Shown in pieces: positions 10,595 through 20,661 of a stretch of 64,000 bases of DNA. The notes under the pieces were generated by a model. The model saw only the letters and a list, made by a program, of their open reading frames with translations, was not told the DNA's origin and did not search any database. Made by a program: the position numbers and the translations under genes. This DNA is from Neoechinorhynchus agilis (Eukaryota > Acanthocephala), in NCBI GenBank assembly GCA_051530055.1, contig CM121343.1, forward strand, positions 3,782,001-3,846,000, written 5' to 3'. The stretch's first letter is position 1; every line of letters starts with the position of its first letter.

Positions 10595-11741
10595 ATGAGC
10601 GCAATGAACGATGGTAGAAATGCACTCGTGAGTCATTTTAACGCTGGTTTGTTTTCACACTTTTCTTAGGTTACCGGCGGAAATCGCGGAATCGGCAATG
10701 CAATCGTCCGGAGATTGATAAAACAGTTCAAAGGAACCATATATTTGACCGGTTTGCCATATCCATACTCTTTTCTTTTAAAAAGAACAATTCAGCGAGG
10801 AACAAAGACAGAGCCGAGGATGCTGCCCATTCAATCAATCGTGAATTTAAAACAAGGAATGTTACTGGACTCGAACTAGATTTGTCCAAATACGACAGTA
10901 TCGATCAACTGGTCGCATTTTTTCAATTAAAAAATATCCGATTCGATATTATTATCCATAACGCTTCGATGGCCTATAAGGTAATTATTTGAAACATAAT
11001 GTTCAATTTGAAAACACTAATTAGGTCAAAGACCCAACACCATTCGTGAAGCAAGTAGACGATACCTTAAAAGCCAACTACTTCGGAACTTTACGACTCT
11101 GCATGCGGCTTGATCAAGTTATTAAAATTCATGCGAGGTTTATGTTTTTTTTCGTTCCTTGGCTATTATATATACAGTTGTAATTTTTCTTAGGATTGTA
11201 ATTCTCTCCAGTAGAGCTGGACTTTACCACATCATCACAAATCGAGACCTAAGAATGAAATGTTCGAAAACAGCTATTAACTCAATCGATGATGTTAACG
11301 ATTTTATCAATATGTTCATTGAAGCTTCACGAATTGGAAACTGTGAGGAGCTGGGTTTCCCCAAAAGCGCTTATGCCATATCAAAACTTGGTCTTACTAT
11401 GGCAACTTTTGCGCTCCAAAAGAAATATGACCGAAATCCGGAATCGGATGTTATAATCAATGCGGTTCGTTTTTTCTACTTGCTCTTAAACCATCACGTG
11501 AATGATCGTCTTTTTATTTTGTGTAGTGTTGTCCCGGTTATGTTAGAACTGAAATGAGTAGCTTTAAAGGAAATCTCAGCCCCGAAGAGGGTGAGGCCAT
11601 CTTTACATTTAGAACAATCTAATATATCGAATAATCGTCGTAGGATCTGATACGCCCGTCTATTTGGCGTTATTACCTGATAACTCTCTCGGCCCGAAAG
11701 GACAGTTCGTTTGCGAGCGAAAGATTGTTGAGTGGTGCTGA
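10595..11741 (+). CDS. Short-chain dehydrogenase, carbonyl reductase (CBR1) type
   Basis: Seven exons, 10595-10627, 10670-10751, 10796-10980, 11025-11137, 11194-11464, 11527-11590 and 11644-11741, give 281 residues, close to CBR1 (277). The nucleotide-binding glycine motif is VTGGNRGIG near residue 12. The catalytic set is Ser in ILSSRAG and the YAISK motif. The end is CBR-like: CCPGYVRTEMSSFKGNLSPEEG, then TPVYLALLPDN. Established role: cytosolic NADPH-dependent reduction of carbonyl compounds. The NNAG motif reads HNAS, and the loop after it (MAYKVKDPTPF) matches CBR1. An in-frame ATG at 10544 would add 17 hydrophobic residues. I chose 10595 because family members start just before the glycine motif. 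Confidence 0.88.
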
Positions 11742-12149
11742 GCTCTACTTGGGCCTTTTACGGGTAATAAAAGTCCCTTTAAGAAAGCATCAATCAGCCA
11801 AAAGTCCATGTGATAAGCTTGCATCTTCTTAAGTTCGATTAAAACTAATAAAGCAATAATCATCCAAGTAAATTCATTATTGGCGAAAATTGACTTGGCG
11901 TAAAAAAGACTTGAGATTCTTATAATGAATTGCTGTTTAGATACATAATGTTATAACCAAATAAAAATATAACCATAAATCATATCAACAAGATCCTTCG
12001 GGATGGTAAATTAAGGAGGGTAGTGAACATAATCCCTCGGTTAAAGATTTCTTTTAATGTTATGAAATATTCCAAAACAGAAAACCTCATTCGGGTAATT
12101 GAAAATAAAACGACTCCCTAAATGAATTTGACACTGAAAAATAAGGTTA
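11742..12149. repeat. Intergenic with a partial MITE of family 4
   Basis: About 11988-12095 contains agatccttcgggatggtaaa and gaacataatccctcggttaa, shared with 15915-16020 and with the arms at 17984-18120 and 59969-60110. Only one arm is kept. Confidence 0.45.
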
Positions 12150-12440
12150 TTTTTATTTATTATCGAGGTCACATACACTTTGTTGTCTATGACATCTTCT
12201 TTTTTTGAGAGCTTCGTCTATATTCCTTTGGAGTCTTTTCCGACTAACTTGCACACAACGGAGGCACTCAGCCGCACTCGAAGGAACAGGGCCAACCCCC
12301 TTTTGGAGCCGATGGGCGATCTCAAAACCTGACCCCCACCCCTTCCAGCAGCCTCGCACACTCGTGGAACCCAGCGACCGGTGGCGTTGAACCATCGACA
12401 TATCAAGCACATTATGAACGCGCACACCACACGGCCACTG
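12150..12440 (-). mobile_element. tRNA-derived SINE, family A (minus copy)
   Basis: The reverse complement carries gcgcgttcataatgtgctt, gttccacgagtgtgcg, ggttttgagatcgcccatc and gagtgcggctgagtgcctcc, matching copies at 14759 and 33339. The 3' body resembles the 14759 copy (gttag ... aaaagactcc). Confidence 0.65.
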
Positions 12441-13073
12441 GGCCCCTAAAAATAAGGTAAAAACACAAATTCGATCATTTTGATACCACAGATTTTTACT
12501 GAATATGAAATACGGATAAAATTTGACGCCGCATTGATTTTCGCTAACATTCTGGCGTTAGCTATGGAATTTTATTGCCCACCGCAGTTCGCAATACTTT
12601 TGTTCGTGCTGTGCTTTCAAGCACGCTAAGACTGTCTTAGAATCGGACGACATGGATGTCGTTCTCAAGGCGGACATGCAGCTGCCGCAGTTCATAAATT
12701 GCATGATTAAATGGGAGGGTTCAAATACCAATAACATTTGTCAGTCGCGTCCATTTTCGCGAATATTTATAGACAGTTCACTATTAGACTTATCACGTCT
12801 AACGGTATAAAAAATTTCAACCTAAATCTGATTGATTTCCTCTTTATGTGCACATTCGCAAATAACCCAAAATCACTTACTTCTCCAGCAAAATTGGAAC
12901 AAATTTGAGGAGCTAGAGCTGCAGCGGACACTTAGATTTTTCACTTTTAAATTTCCAAGGGAAACTCTCCCAGGCTGAATTACTCAAACTCCCATAAATA
13001 TCGACTTTTTTTGGGTGTCGAACAGTAACCCTCGGATACCTTCCAGATACCCCGTTTTAATGCCCACATCAAA
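12441..13073. other. Intergenic, no gene seen
   Basis: No frame or repeat could be supported. It may include the 3' UTR of the minus-strand gene that ends at 13074. Confidence 0.4.
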
Positions 13074-13889
13074 TCAGTGCGTTTCTTCATATGCTTCTTC
13101 ATCTCGCCGTCTCCACCTAATGAGCCTTGCATAATCGTCAATTCCAGTACTCCTAAGAATTTTCATAAATTTGTAAGCTTCTGAATTCGACGCAAAATTG
13201 GCAACAACTTCCAGTTCTGTAGGAACTGCGAATTGGCTGAAATCGGTAGTCACGGCTTTTTTAAGCGTTTTATCATAGGCAACCCATTTGATTGGCCGCG
13301 CATTACGATGCACTTGACCAAGTTGTTCCAAGTAAGCGATGTCAAAACCGGACGACATGGTACTGAAAATAACACTGTTGTTCGTAGCGTTCTTGTTGGC
13401 TTTTCTCGGTCTTTGGAAAACGACAACCTTTGATCTAGATTTGGCTGTCATATCTTGCAAGTTTCCCTCATCTTGTGAATCTTTTAATTTTCGCTTTAGA
13501 TCGTATGGTTTTTCTATGACCGCCTTAGGAATTAGCATTCTCTCAAGACATTGGGATGCCCGCATAAACGGGGTTTTGGTAGGTCGATGAAAAGACATTT
13601 CACGTTGAAGAATCTTAGGTAACCTCGATAGACGAGGAGCTACGCCAACCATGACAATCGTCTCGGATTCCAGACCATACCGATCCTTATTGTAAATTAG
13701 TAGATTAAAACTTACCAATCGCAAGTTATACGTAAGACCCGAATATTCAAATCCAAATGGAACCATTCGACTTCGTTCCGCTAACAAACTTTTCTGTCGA
13801 TTACATTGTCGACGAATTCGACTTTTCAAGTAACTTGGCAGAAAAGATCTCGAGGACCATCGTCGTTTATGATAATCAGAATTGGGCAT
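13074..13889 (-). CDS. Unrecognised basic protein, 271 residues
   Basis: One open frame from ATG (MPNSDYHKRRWSSRSF) to stop, clearly longer than chance frames nearby. The product is strongly basic, mainly in the first 40 residues and the end (RLIRWRRRDEEAYEETH). No membrane segment, signal peptide or known domain is recognised. A 30 bp in-frame stretch bounded by gtaagt and ag (13709-13738) looks like a tiny intron. It has no stop and a length divisible by three, so both readings keep frame. The conserved-looking part is residues 180-255 (GFDIAYLEQLGQVHRNARP, then FAVPTELEVVANFASN). It could be a nucleic-acid-binding or mitochondrial protein, but that is a guess from composition only. Confidence 0.5.
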   Translation of the reverse strand: MPNSDYHKRRWSSRSFLPSYLKSRIRRQCNRQKSLLAERSRMVPFGFEYSGLTYNLRLVSFNLLIYNKDRYGLESETIVMVGVAPRLSRLPKILQREMSFHRPTKTPFMRASQCLERMLIPKAVIEKPYDLKRKLKDSQDEGNLQDMTAKSRSKVVVFQRPRKANKNATNNSVIFSTMSSGFDIAYLEQLGQVHRNARPIKWVAYDKTLKKAVTTDFSQFAVPTELEVVANFASNSEAYKFMKILRSTGIDDYARLIRWRRRDEEAYEETH

Positions 13890-14758
13890 CTAAAATAGCA
13901 GTTTTTTGAACTGTTCAAAACGAGAAATTCGTGTTTTAAAACAAAAACACAGCAATGATTATACGTTCACCTAAAAATATCACGTCCTTCCGAACTTGAC
14001 AAACTCCTGTACCACTAAAACAATCCTGTTAGGCATTCAGTCCCGAAATTACATTCCTATCTCAGAGATGCCAAAAATCCAACCCCCGTAGTGGTAAACG
14101 CTTAAGTACTACTCAGCATAGCGGCGGGGACTTTGATGGTCCAGCGGACTGGTACCGTTGCCGGACAGGTCCGTTGGGAACCTTGGATACCAAAAGGGCA
14201 CTTTCCGAAGTACCCAATGGTGATCCAGAAACATCGAAGACTAGAATCCTCGGAATCGTCTCAACTTCCATTTTTGCCATGTAGATTTTCAAGACCAAGT
14301 AACCGGATTTTCGATCACGGGGGCAGATCTCAGGTCCTCATTTCTGGTTTTTCTTTAAAGAATGGGGAAGCTAAGCGACTCGGCACACCAACATCTCCGG
14401 AAGGATCGAGAAATAAACGACGGACCGACGAAGACGGCTAAAGAGAAGATGAAGCTATAAACTGGAGAAACATTCTCTCCGGCTGAAGATCGCAGCGTGG
14501 AAGCTCTTTGGTACAAGGACAGAGAAAATCCAACCTAAAAAACCTCTCTTGTAGGAAATTGATCTCTTATTTCAGGAACACGAAGCCGACGATAAATTAC
14601 AAAAATCTTTTAGAATGAGGAATTCAAGAGAAAAGCGTAAGAATTGGGACGATGAACATTCCGCTTAAACAAGCACATCAAGGATTTATTTTCTGATCAG
14701 TTAAAATAATCATTTTGTGTTGTTCTATTTTTAAAAATGCGTTTTATTCTTACTAAAA
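13890..14758. other. Intergenic; chance-like frames on both strands near 14113-14441
   Basis: A 102-codon plus frame (14133-14441) and a 61-codon minus frame (14113-14298) overlap. Neither shows a known motif or splice partners. The raised GC (aggtccgttgggaacc and similar) differs from the surroundings and may mark an old repeat. Confidence 0.3.
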
Positions 14759-15178
14759 TGGGGTGGTGTAAGCGCGTTCAAAATGCGCTCGATTGGTCGC
14801 TGGTTCAAGTCCACTGGTCACTGGGTTCCACGGGGGGGGGTTGCGAGGCTGCTGGAAGGGTAACGGTCAGGTTTGAGATCGCCCATCGGCCCGAGAGGAG
14901 AGTTGGCCTTGTCCCTTCGAGTGCGGCTGAGCGCCTCCGAATTATGTGAGTTAGCACAGAGGAAAACTTCAACATTCTAGATCTGACTGAAGAAGGCCAA
15001 CGAAAAGGCCGAAAATTTTCAATATAAATCAATTTTCTGAGTGAATATCGCTAGGTGAAATTGAAACAATAATGATTAATTTCTTTACAAAGGAAAAATA
15101 TATAGCTAAAAAAAAGGCTCCCAAAGACATGCCGCCGTAAGGCCCCGAGTGTATGCGATTTAGGATAAATAAATAAAA
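14759..15178 (+). mobile_element. tRNA-derived SINE, family A (plus copy, tail to TAAA repeats)
   Basis: The head has gcgcgttcaaaatgcgctcg and gttccacggggggg, the body has gagatcgcccatcggccc and gagtgcggctgagcgcctcc. The 3' end (15125-15178) has ccgtaaggccccgagtgtat and ends ataaataaataaaa. About 110 bp between body and tail differ from the 33339 copy, so either two subfamilies exist or there is an insertion. Confidence 0.65.
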
Positions 15179-15692
15179 CTATGACAGGTTCAGAGGCATT
15201 AAAAATGGTCCCGTTCAAAAGTCGCCGAAGCGTGATTACCGATTTTCGCATAAAACACAGATAATCTTAATACCAAATTAAGCTGGAAAAAATCATTCTT
15301 CTACTAAAAGTCTGACGAATTGAGTTACATTTGAGATATACTTGAAAGTAATGATTTTACCACATAATCAATTTTGCGAGTATCTTGCCTACTAAAATGT
15401 TGGGACTGATGAATCAACATTTGGAGCACTGACACTAAAGCTCAGGACTGAAGTGGAGGAATACTAACGAAAATGGCATAGAGAAAACGTTTTTGAGCAC
15501 AAAGGAAAACGTTCAGACAAAAGCATCAAAATTTGGGGGTAAAATCCGTCAATCTCAAGAAAAACCCAACGCCTAAATAAGAGCTGTTTTGGTAGTAAGT
15601 TTTAGTAAATGATTTTTACTTTGATGCGATTTAATGCACTGTTGGAGTTGTAGCTCAAAAACCTTCACCGAGCAAGCTACCAAAACCTTAAT
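15179..15692. other. Intergenic, no gene seen
   Basis: AT-rich, no supported frame. Confidence 0.4.
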
Positions 15693-16025
15693 CTCCTGGT
15701 GGGAGAAGTGGCAATATTCACGGATAAAACTAACTTCTAGAAGACAATTGTGATCGGAGGCAATATTGCTCGCTTTCTAAAACTAAAATGAAAAACCACA
15801 TCAAAAAGATCCTTCGGGAACTATAGTTTCCTGGTAGGAGAAGTGGCGATATTGATGGATGAAACTAACTTCTAGAAGACAATTGTGATCGGAGGCAATA
15901 TTGCTCGTTTTTTAAAACTAAAATAAGAAGATCCTTCGGGATGGTAAACCAAGGAGGGTGGTGAACATATTCCCCCGGTTAAGAACTATTCAATATTTAC
16001 GATTTCGAAGGATCTTTTTGAATAT
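15693..16025. repeat. Tandem duplication of about 137 bp, then a partial MITE of family 4
   Basis: The segment with ggagaagtggcaatattcac and aacttctagaagacaattgt occurs at 15693-15777 and again at 15830-15913, each followed by agatccttcggga or a variant. The second copy runs into family 4 MITE sequence (ggtggtgaacatattccccc) to about 16020. Confidence 0.55.
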
Positions 16026-16454
16026 TTCGAAGTTAAAAAAGAAAAACCAGCGCAGTTCGTTTCATTAGTCATTTTTCAACATTCGAGCTTCCATTGCTTT
16101 ATAACAAGACTCGTTTCCAAAAGCTCGACTCATTCTGTCTCAAATTTCGGTAGGAGCATAATTTCACGACTAATGAATGTTGTTATTTTGGTCGTTTGTG
16201 GACGACACCTGAACGAGGAGGAGTGTTGACTGAGCCATTTTATGAAAATCCCAAAGTCTCGACTGAATCTTTAGGCCCCGGTCACTTGGTTTCGCAACGA
16301 CGAAAAGGTTGAAGTTTTTACGACAGACCCCGCATCATTTTTCACGATTCTTTCATGTTTTTTCTGCGTGACTATCCATGCCTTCGCCAGCTTCGTTGTT
16401 GCTTTATCGAGTGAAGTATTTCTTTGCTAGTCCTTAGCGCTCCAAAGTTTAGCC

Positions 16455-17498
16455 ATGTCAGATGGTGATAAGGCATCAAAGCGTCAGGTTGGACCCGTGG
16501 TGATGCGGCGTGTCAATGCTCTTCGTCAGTTGCAATTGGAAACGGTGAAGATCCAAACTCGTATGTATGAAGAGGTCTTTCAACTCGAGAAACGATGCGC
16601 TGAAGAACTAAAATCAATCCATAAGAGACGATTGGCAATTGTGAGTGGTAATTATGAACCATCCGAACAGGAGAGTCAATGTTCAATTCCCTTTGACGAA
16701 GATGCTTGCATCGTTGAAGATCAAATGACTATTGATGATTATAAAGGAATTCCTCAATTCTGGCTTCATGCTCTTATGAATGCTCCGGCCTTCGACGAAA
16801 TGATCCGGTCGCATGATGAAGCTGTCCTTGCTTATCTTACTGATATTACTTGCGAATACGATGAAATAAAAGAAGTGGTAGTTGAAAGTCCAAATGGAGT
16901 CACAAAGACCGAACGAATGTCGGGATTCACTTTACATTTCCATTTCGCGCCTAACGAATTCTTCACCAATACCGTCCTGACCAAATCGTACACGATTCGA
17001 CTTAACCCGGACTCTGAAAGTCCTTTCCAATACGGAGGACCGGAAATCACCGGATGTGGAGGATGTGAGATAAACTGGAAACCAGGGAAAAATGTAACTG
17101 TTAGAACTGTCCGAAAAAAAGTTAGAAGACAAAGTCAAAAAGATGCCCCAGGCGGCTTAGTTACTAAAGAAATCGCTCAGGATTCCTTCTTCATGTTTTT
17201 CAAAAATCCTACGGGTAGCACTGATGAAGACGAAGATGATGGCGTAAATGAATTATTGGAAGACCATTTCGATCTTGGACACTTCCTCTGCGATAAACTC
17301 ATCCCGGATGCTATTCTTTTCTATACCGGTGAATCCGATGATATGTACGACTATGAAGGTGAAGATGATGACGATGAACAAGACTCACAATCAAGTAGTG
17401 ATGATTCCGAATCGTTCAATATTGATATTCCAAGAAGAAGCAGCAGAAATGGGAGTTCTAACCCGCAACGCTCTTCTGGTCATGGTCAGTTTTCATAG
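16455..17498 (+). CDS. NAP1-family histone chaperone
   Basis: One uninterrupted exon encodes 347 residues, similar to NAP1L1 or slightly shorter. The dimerisation helix covers about residues 15-65 (VNALRQLQLETVKIQ ... YEEVFQLEKRCAEE). The core holds the family signatures KGIPQFWLHALMNAP, LHFHFAPNEFFTNTVLTK, GPEITGCGGCEINWKPGKNV and DSFFMFFKNP. The end is a long acidic tail (TDEDEDDG, DYEGEDDDDEQDSQ). Established role: binds H2A-H2B, carries histones to the nucleus and helps assemble nucleosomes. The missing introns stand out beside the intron-rich neighbours and could point to an old retrocopy now in use. A splice from 17484 to 17530 (gtcagt ... ttttttag) would change only the last residues to GPEF with a stop at 17541-17543. 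Confidence 0.93.
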   Translation: MSDGDKASKRQVGPVVMRRVNALRQLQLETVKIQTRMYEEVFQLEKRCAEELKSIHKRRLAIVSGNYEPSEQESQCSIPFDEDACIVEDQMTIDDYKGIPQFWLHALMNAPAFDEMIRSHDEAVLAYLTDITCEYDEIKEVVVESPNGVTKTERMSGFTLHFHFAPNEFFTNTVLTKSYTIRLNPDSESPFQYGGPEITGCGGCEINWKPGKNVTVRTVRKKVRRQSQKDAPGGLVTKEIAQDSFFMFFKNPTGSTDEDEDDGVNELLEDHFDLGHFLCDKLIPDAILFYTGESDDMYDYEGEDDDDEQDSQSSSDDSESFNIDIPRRSSRNGSSNPQRSSGHGQFS

Positions 17499-17983
17499 AC
17501 CGCAAACTCATTCCATCGTCTTTTTTTAGGACCCGAATTTTGAGAAAGGCGCTTAATGAGCGGATTTGACGGTCTTGCGATATTAACATGAAAAAAACCA
17601 TCATCGCTTTCATTCGAGTGCGGTGATGTGGTCTTTTCGGTCTCAATTTTCGTTCATTATATAATGCCGAAACCACTTTATTTCATTGCGTTTCAATCGA
17701 ATTTGTAACTTATAGGCACTTCTTAATGGCTTCAGATAAGAAATCGTTTTCTTTGTGGCCTCAAAGTAGCAGTATTCGTCGCGATTATGGTGAAAATCTG
17801 GAAAGTATCGTTGTTACCTTGGTGAAATGTCAAAATCATCGCGAATTTAAATCCGAGGGGTGGCAAAGCTACCAAAAGAAAGAAACAAATATCTTTTATC
17901 ATTACAAAGAGCAATAACCTTGATTATAAGTGTTTCTGTGATTTACATTATGAGAGAAGATCCATCGAAATTTTAAATATTTA
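17499..17983. other. 3' flank of the NAP1-like gene
   Basis: Holds the NAP1 3' UTR. A 63-codon frame at 17726-17917 is not convincing, because its end (ggggtggcaaagctaccaaa) is a repeat also seen near 62502. Confidence 0.35.
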
Positions 17984-18120
17984 ATGGTTTTTGAACATAA
18001 TCTCGGTTAAAGACTACTTGTGTTTTCCTCAGCAAACAATGACCCGGATGAGGTTTCCCCTTTCGAAATATTTCATAACGTTAAAAGAAATCTTGAACCG
18101 GGATTATGTTCAAAAACCAT
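17984..18120. mobile_element. MITE, family 4
   Basis: Inverted ends tggtttttgaacataatctc and gattatgttcaaaaaccatt. The middle has aaagactacttgtgttttcc and ttcataacgttaaaagaaat. A nearly full second copy is at 59969-60110, with partial copies at 11988 and 15920. Confidence 0.7.
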
Positions 18121-19342
18121 TCAAAACTTAGTAGGATGTGAGGATTTTATGGGTCTTTATTACTTAAAAAACAGCTAATTTGCAATCAATGATTGCTTCG
18201 TTAACTGTTACTATTTATTCAACGTGATTATTTTTTGATCGATTTGACCGAAAACCCAAAAGTACCTTGAGGTCAGACTCATCAATGCAACGAGCAATGG
18301 TTTATTTTCTTAGAAGATCAAATGGTTTAAACTATGAACGACCATCTACGTTCCAGAACATTGTTCTCTTTTTTTCCTTTTGATAGGTTTTCCCAACTGA
18401 AACTTCTTTTTTGTTTGCTTGGATCCCATGGACAACATGGAACAAGGCATAAAAACTTTTTGAACTTTTTGTGTTCCTTATTAAAAGGAAAGACGCTTTT
18501 GTATTCCTTATCCGATGAGATATTTTTGTATCGGTAGAGGGCTGGTAGTTGAAGTAGCGGCGCCATCGACCTATTTTTCGTAGCTGCGGCTTCAGTGATT
18601 TTTGAGACTTGCCTCTCCATTGATACAAATTCGAAGCATTTAATGTCACTGCTAGGTTTTGGCGGATCAATACCATTCGCGTGACTATGTGTATTTTAGA
18701 CATGATTTTTCCTAAAACTTGTTCGTTTGGGTCGAGTACGAATCACGTATCGCACGGTTTGGATTTAGATCGACTACGATTGTAGATTGTCTCGGCGTGT
18801 CTTAGAACACGATTGCGAGCGTTCACCTCAGGTAGGGGATTAATCGCCTAAAAAATACACTTAATACTATCAAATTTTAAAGCATTGCAGCGGGCAAATG
18901 ATCCGATTTTATCAACCGATTATTCTGCAATGCAAATTCGCTCATCGGGATTATTTGATTGAGTCAGCAAATTTTTTCAGAATATTTATCTTCCATTTAT
19001 CAAATTTTAGCTACTTCGTTCATGAATTATGTACTAAGCGCCGCAAATTTAAGGCTTCATTTCGCTCAATTTGTGGTTATTTTTGACATCATAAAGAAAA
19101 GTTTATGCATCCTTGCAACTGACATTCACACTTGACCACTAAGGCGAGCACTTTAAAGGTATATTTCGTTCAGCCGGTCGTTATTTATGTAATACCGTAA
19201 AGACGAATTCTAGTAGGTCTTGCATCTGAGATCGAACATTTGACCGCCTTCGATCATTTTAGCTGGTTGAATATATCAAAGTTTGACTTTTCACGGCGTA
19301 TGCGTGCTTTACTCGGTTACGTTTTATCGAGAAGTCTTATCC
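18121..19342. other. Intergenic; weak minus-strand frames at 18327-18703
   Basis: Two overlapping minus-strand frames (123 and 97 codons, both ATG-started, basic) lie at 18327-18703. No family resemblance, and neither has clear splice partners, so I leave them as possible but unsupported. Confidence 0.2.
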
Positions 19343-19963
19343 GATTTTGGTCAATGAAGCGCTGGTCTGCACTCAATGCCCCAAGACCGTACGGTTATAA
19401 GTTTGTTAGAATCCCTCCGGATCCTCAGATACCTCCTAAGGAGGCGGGAGTCATCAGTGAGGTTCCTTTTCCCTTCAACGAGGTATTTCGTTCCTTTCAT
19501 TGTACGTCATCAGCAGTCACGGATACGAACCCTTTGACCCAACAAACTACGATCAGGAGCTTTAATCCACTTACTTGACCACCTCGGTACAACTGCGAAA
19601 TGTACAAACTTCGCAACTTTTACCTCATATCAGTTTTTCTGAATTTTCACATCTTTATGCGTGGCTGAGTTGGTTGCTTTTTATCGAGTAGTTTCGAAAA
19701 GCTGATATCAGGCTAAAGTGACGAAGTTTGTACATTTCGCAGTTGTACCGAGGTGGTCCAACGGATTAGATCTCCCGATCCCAGTTTGTTGGGCCAACGG
19801 GTTCGAATCCGTTACTGCTGATGACGTACAATGAAAGGAACGAAATACCTCGTTGAAGGGAGGAGGAAAGTCTGAGGATCCGGAGGGATTCTAACAAACT
19901 TATAACCGTACGGTCTTGGGGCATTGAGTGCAGACCAGCGCTTCATTGACCAAAATCACTGGA
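19343..19963. repeat. Inverted pair of family B SINEs
   Basis: The left copy (about 19343-19640, minus) and right copy (about 19690-19963, plus) are close reverse complements, separated by about 50-100 bp. Both contain the B-box gggttcgaatcc or its variant (acggatacgaaccc reversed), the A-box-like gaggtggtc, and the end ctcaatgccccaagaccgta. A transcript across the pair could form a stem of about 250 bp. Confidence 0.7.
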
Positions 19964-20661
19964 CTTTGTGTCCATAATTCAGCCGCGTTCGGTTAAAATC
20001 TCATCATCTTCCACCAAAGTCATTAAAATTGTGACTATATCGTTGATAAATTTTACTCTATAAAAAAGAATTTACAGCCATCCTTTTCTGCACAAAGTAA
20101 AAATTTAGTGTTTCCTATTTCAAGGAATTCAAATACTTTGTTTTTCAAATACCGCACGTGTTATTTCGACGGCACAATTCTTCTTTTTAAATTTAAAATT
20201 ATTAATTGTTCTGGCGCAACTTTTAACCTCTCCTCGATATTAATTGATTTATTGTAAATTTCTTCGACCAAATGCGGTCCTCTTGAGATATCTATAAAAA
20301 ATGCGTTTTAGATTAATTGGTTCTTACATGAAAGGAGCTCAGGTATCCGTGGTCGTGAAGCCCGAAAGGGATTTCACCCTTCCTTGAGTGTTGAGATAGC
20401 ATCAAGCTTACCAACACTCAAAGAAATGTGAGATCACTTGCGTATAGATGTTTGAGGAGGGCCGCATTTGCTCGAGAAAATGTACAATAAATCAATAAGG
20501 GTGAAGTTTTGCTAGAACGATTAATAATTTAAGTAAATTTAAAATCTTTTTCCGCTTTCCCAATAAAGCAATTCTCCACTCATTAAGTAACATGCACACG
20601 GAGATAAAACACAAGTATTTGTTTTTATAATGAGATCCAATGCGCCAGTGGGCCTCTCCGT
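19964..20661. other. Intergenic, 3' flank of the tetraspanin gene
   Basis: No gene seen. A direct repeat in 20340-20460 (tcaacactca or gttgagatag-type words) is too short to classify. Confidence 0.35.

Noticed and set aside
17726-17917. 63-codon frame MASDKKSFSLWPQ
   Set aside because: Its 3' third is a repeat shared with 62502, and there is no family likeness.
19742-19820. tRNA-Leu/Ser-like gene
   Set aside because: It has A- and B-box-like words, but the ends do not pair as an acceptor stem, and a mirrored copy lies 100-400 bp away. SINE family B.
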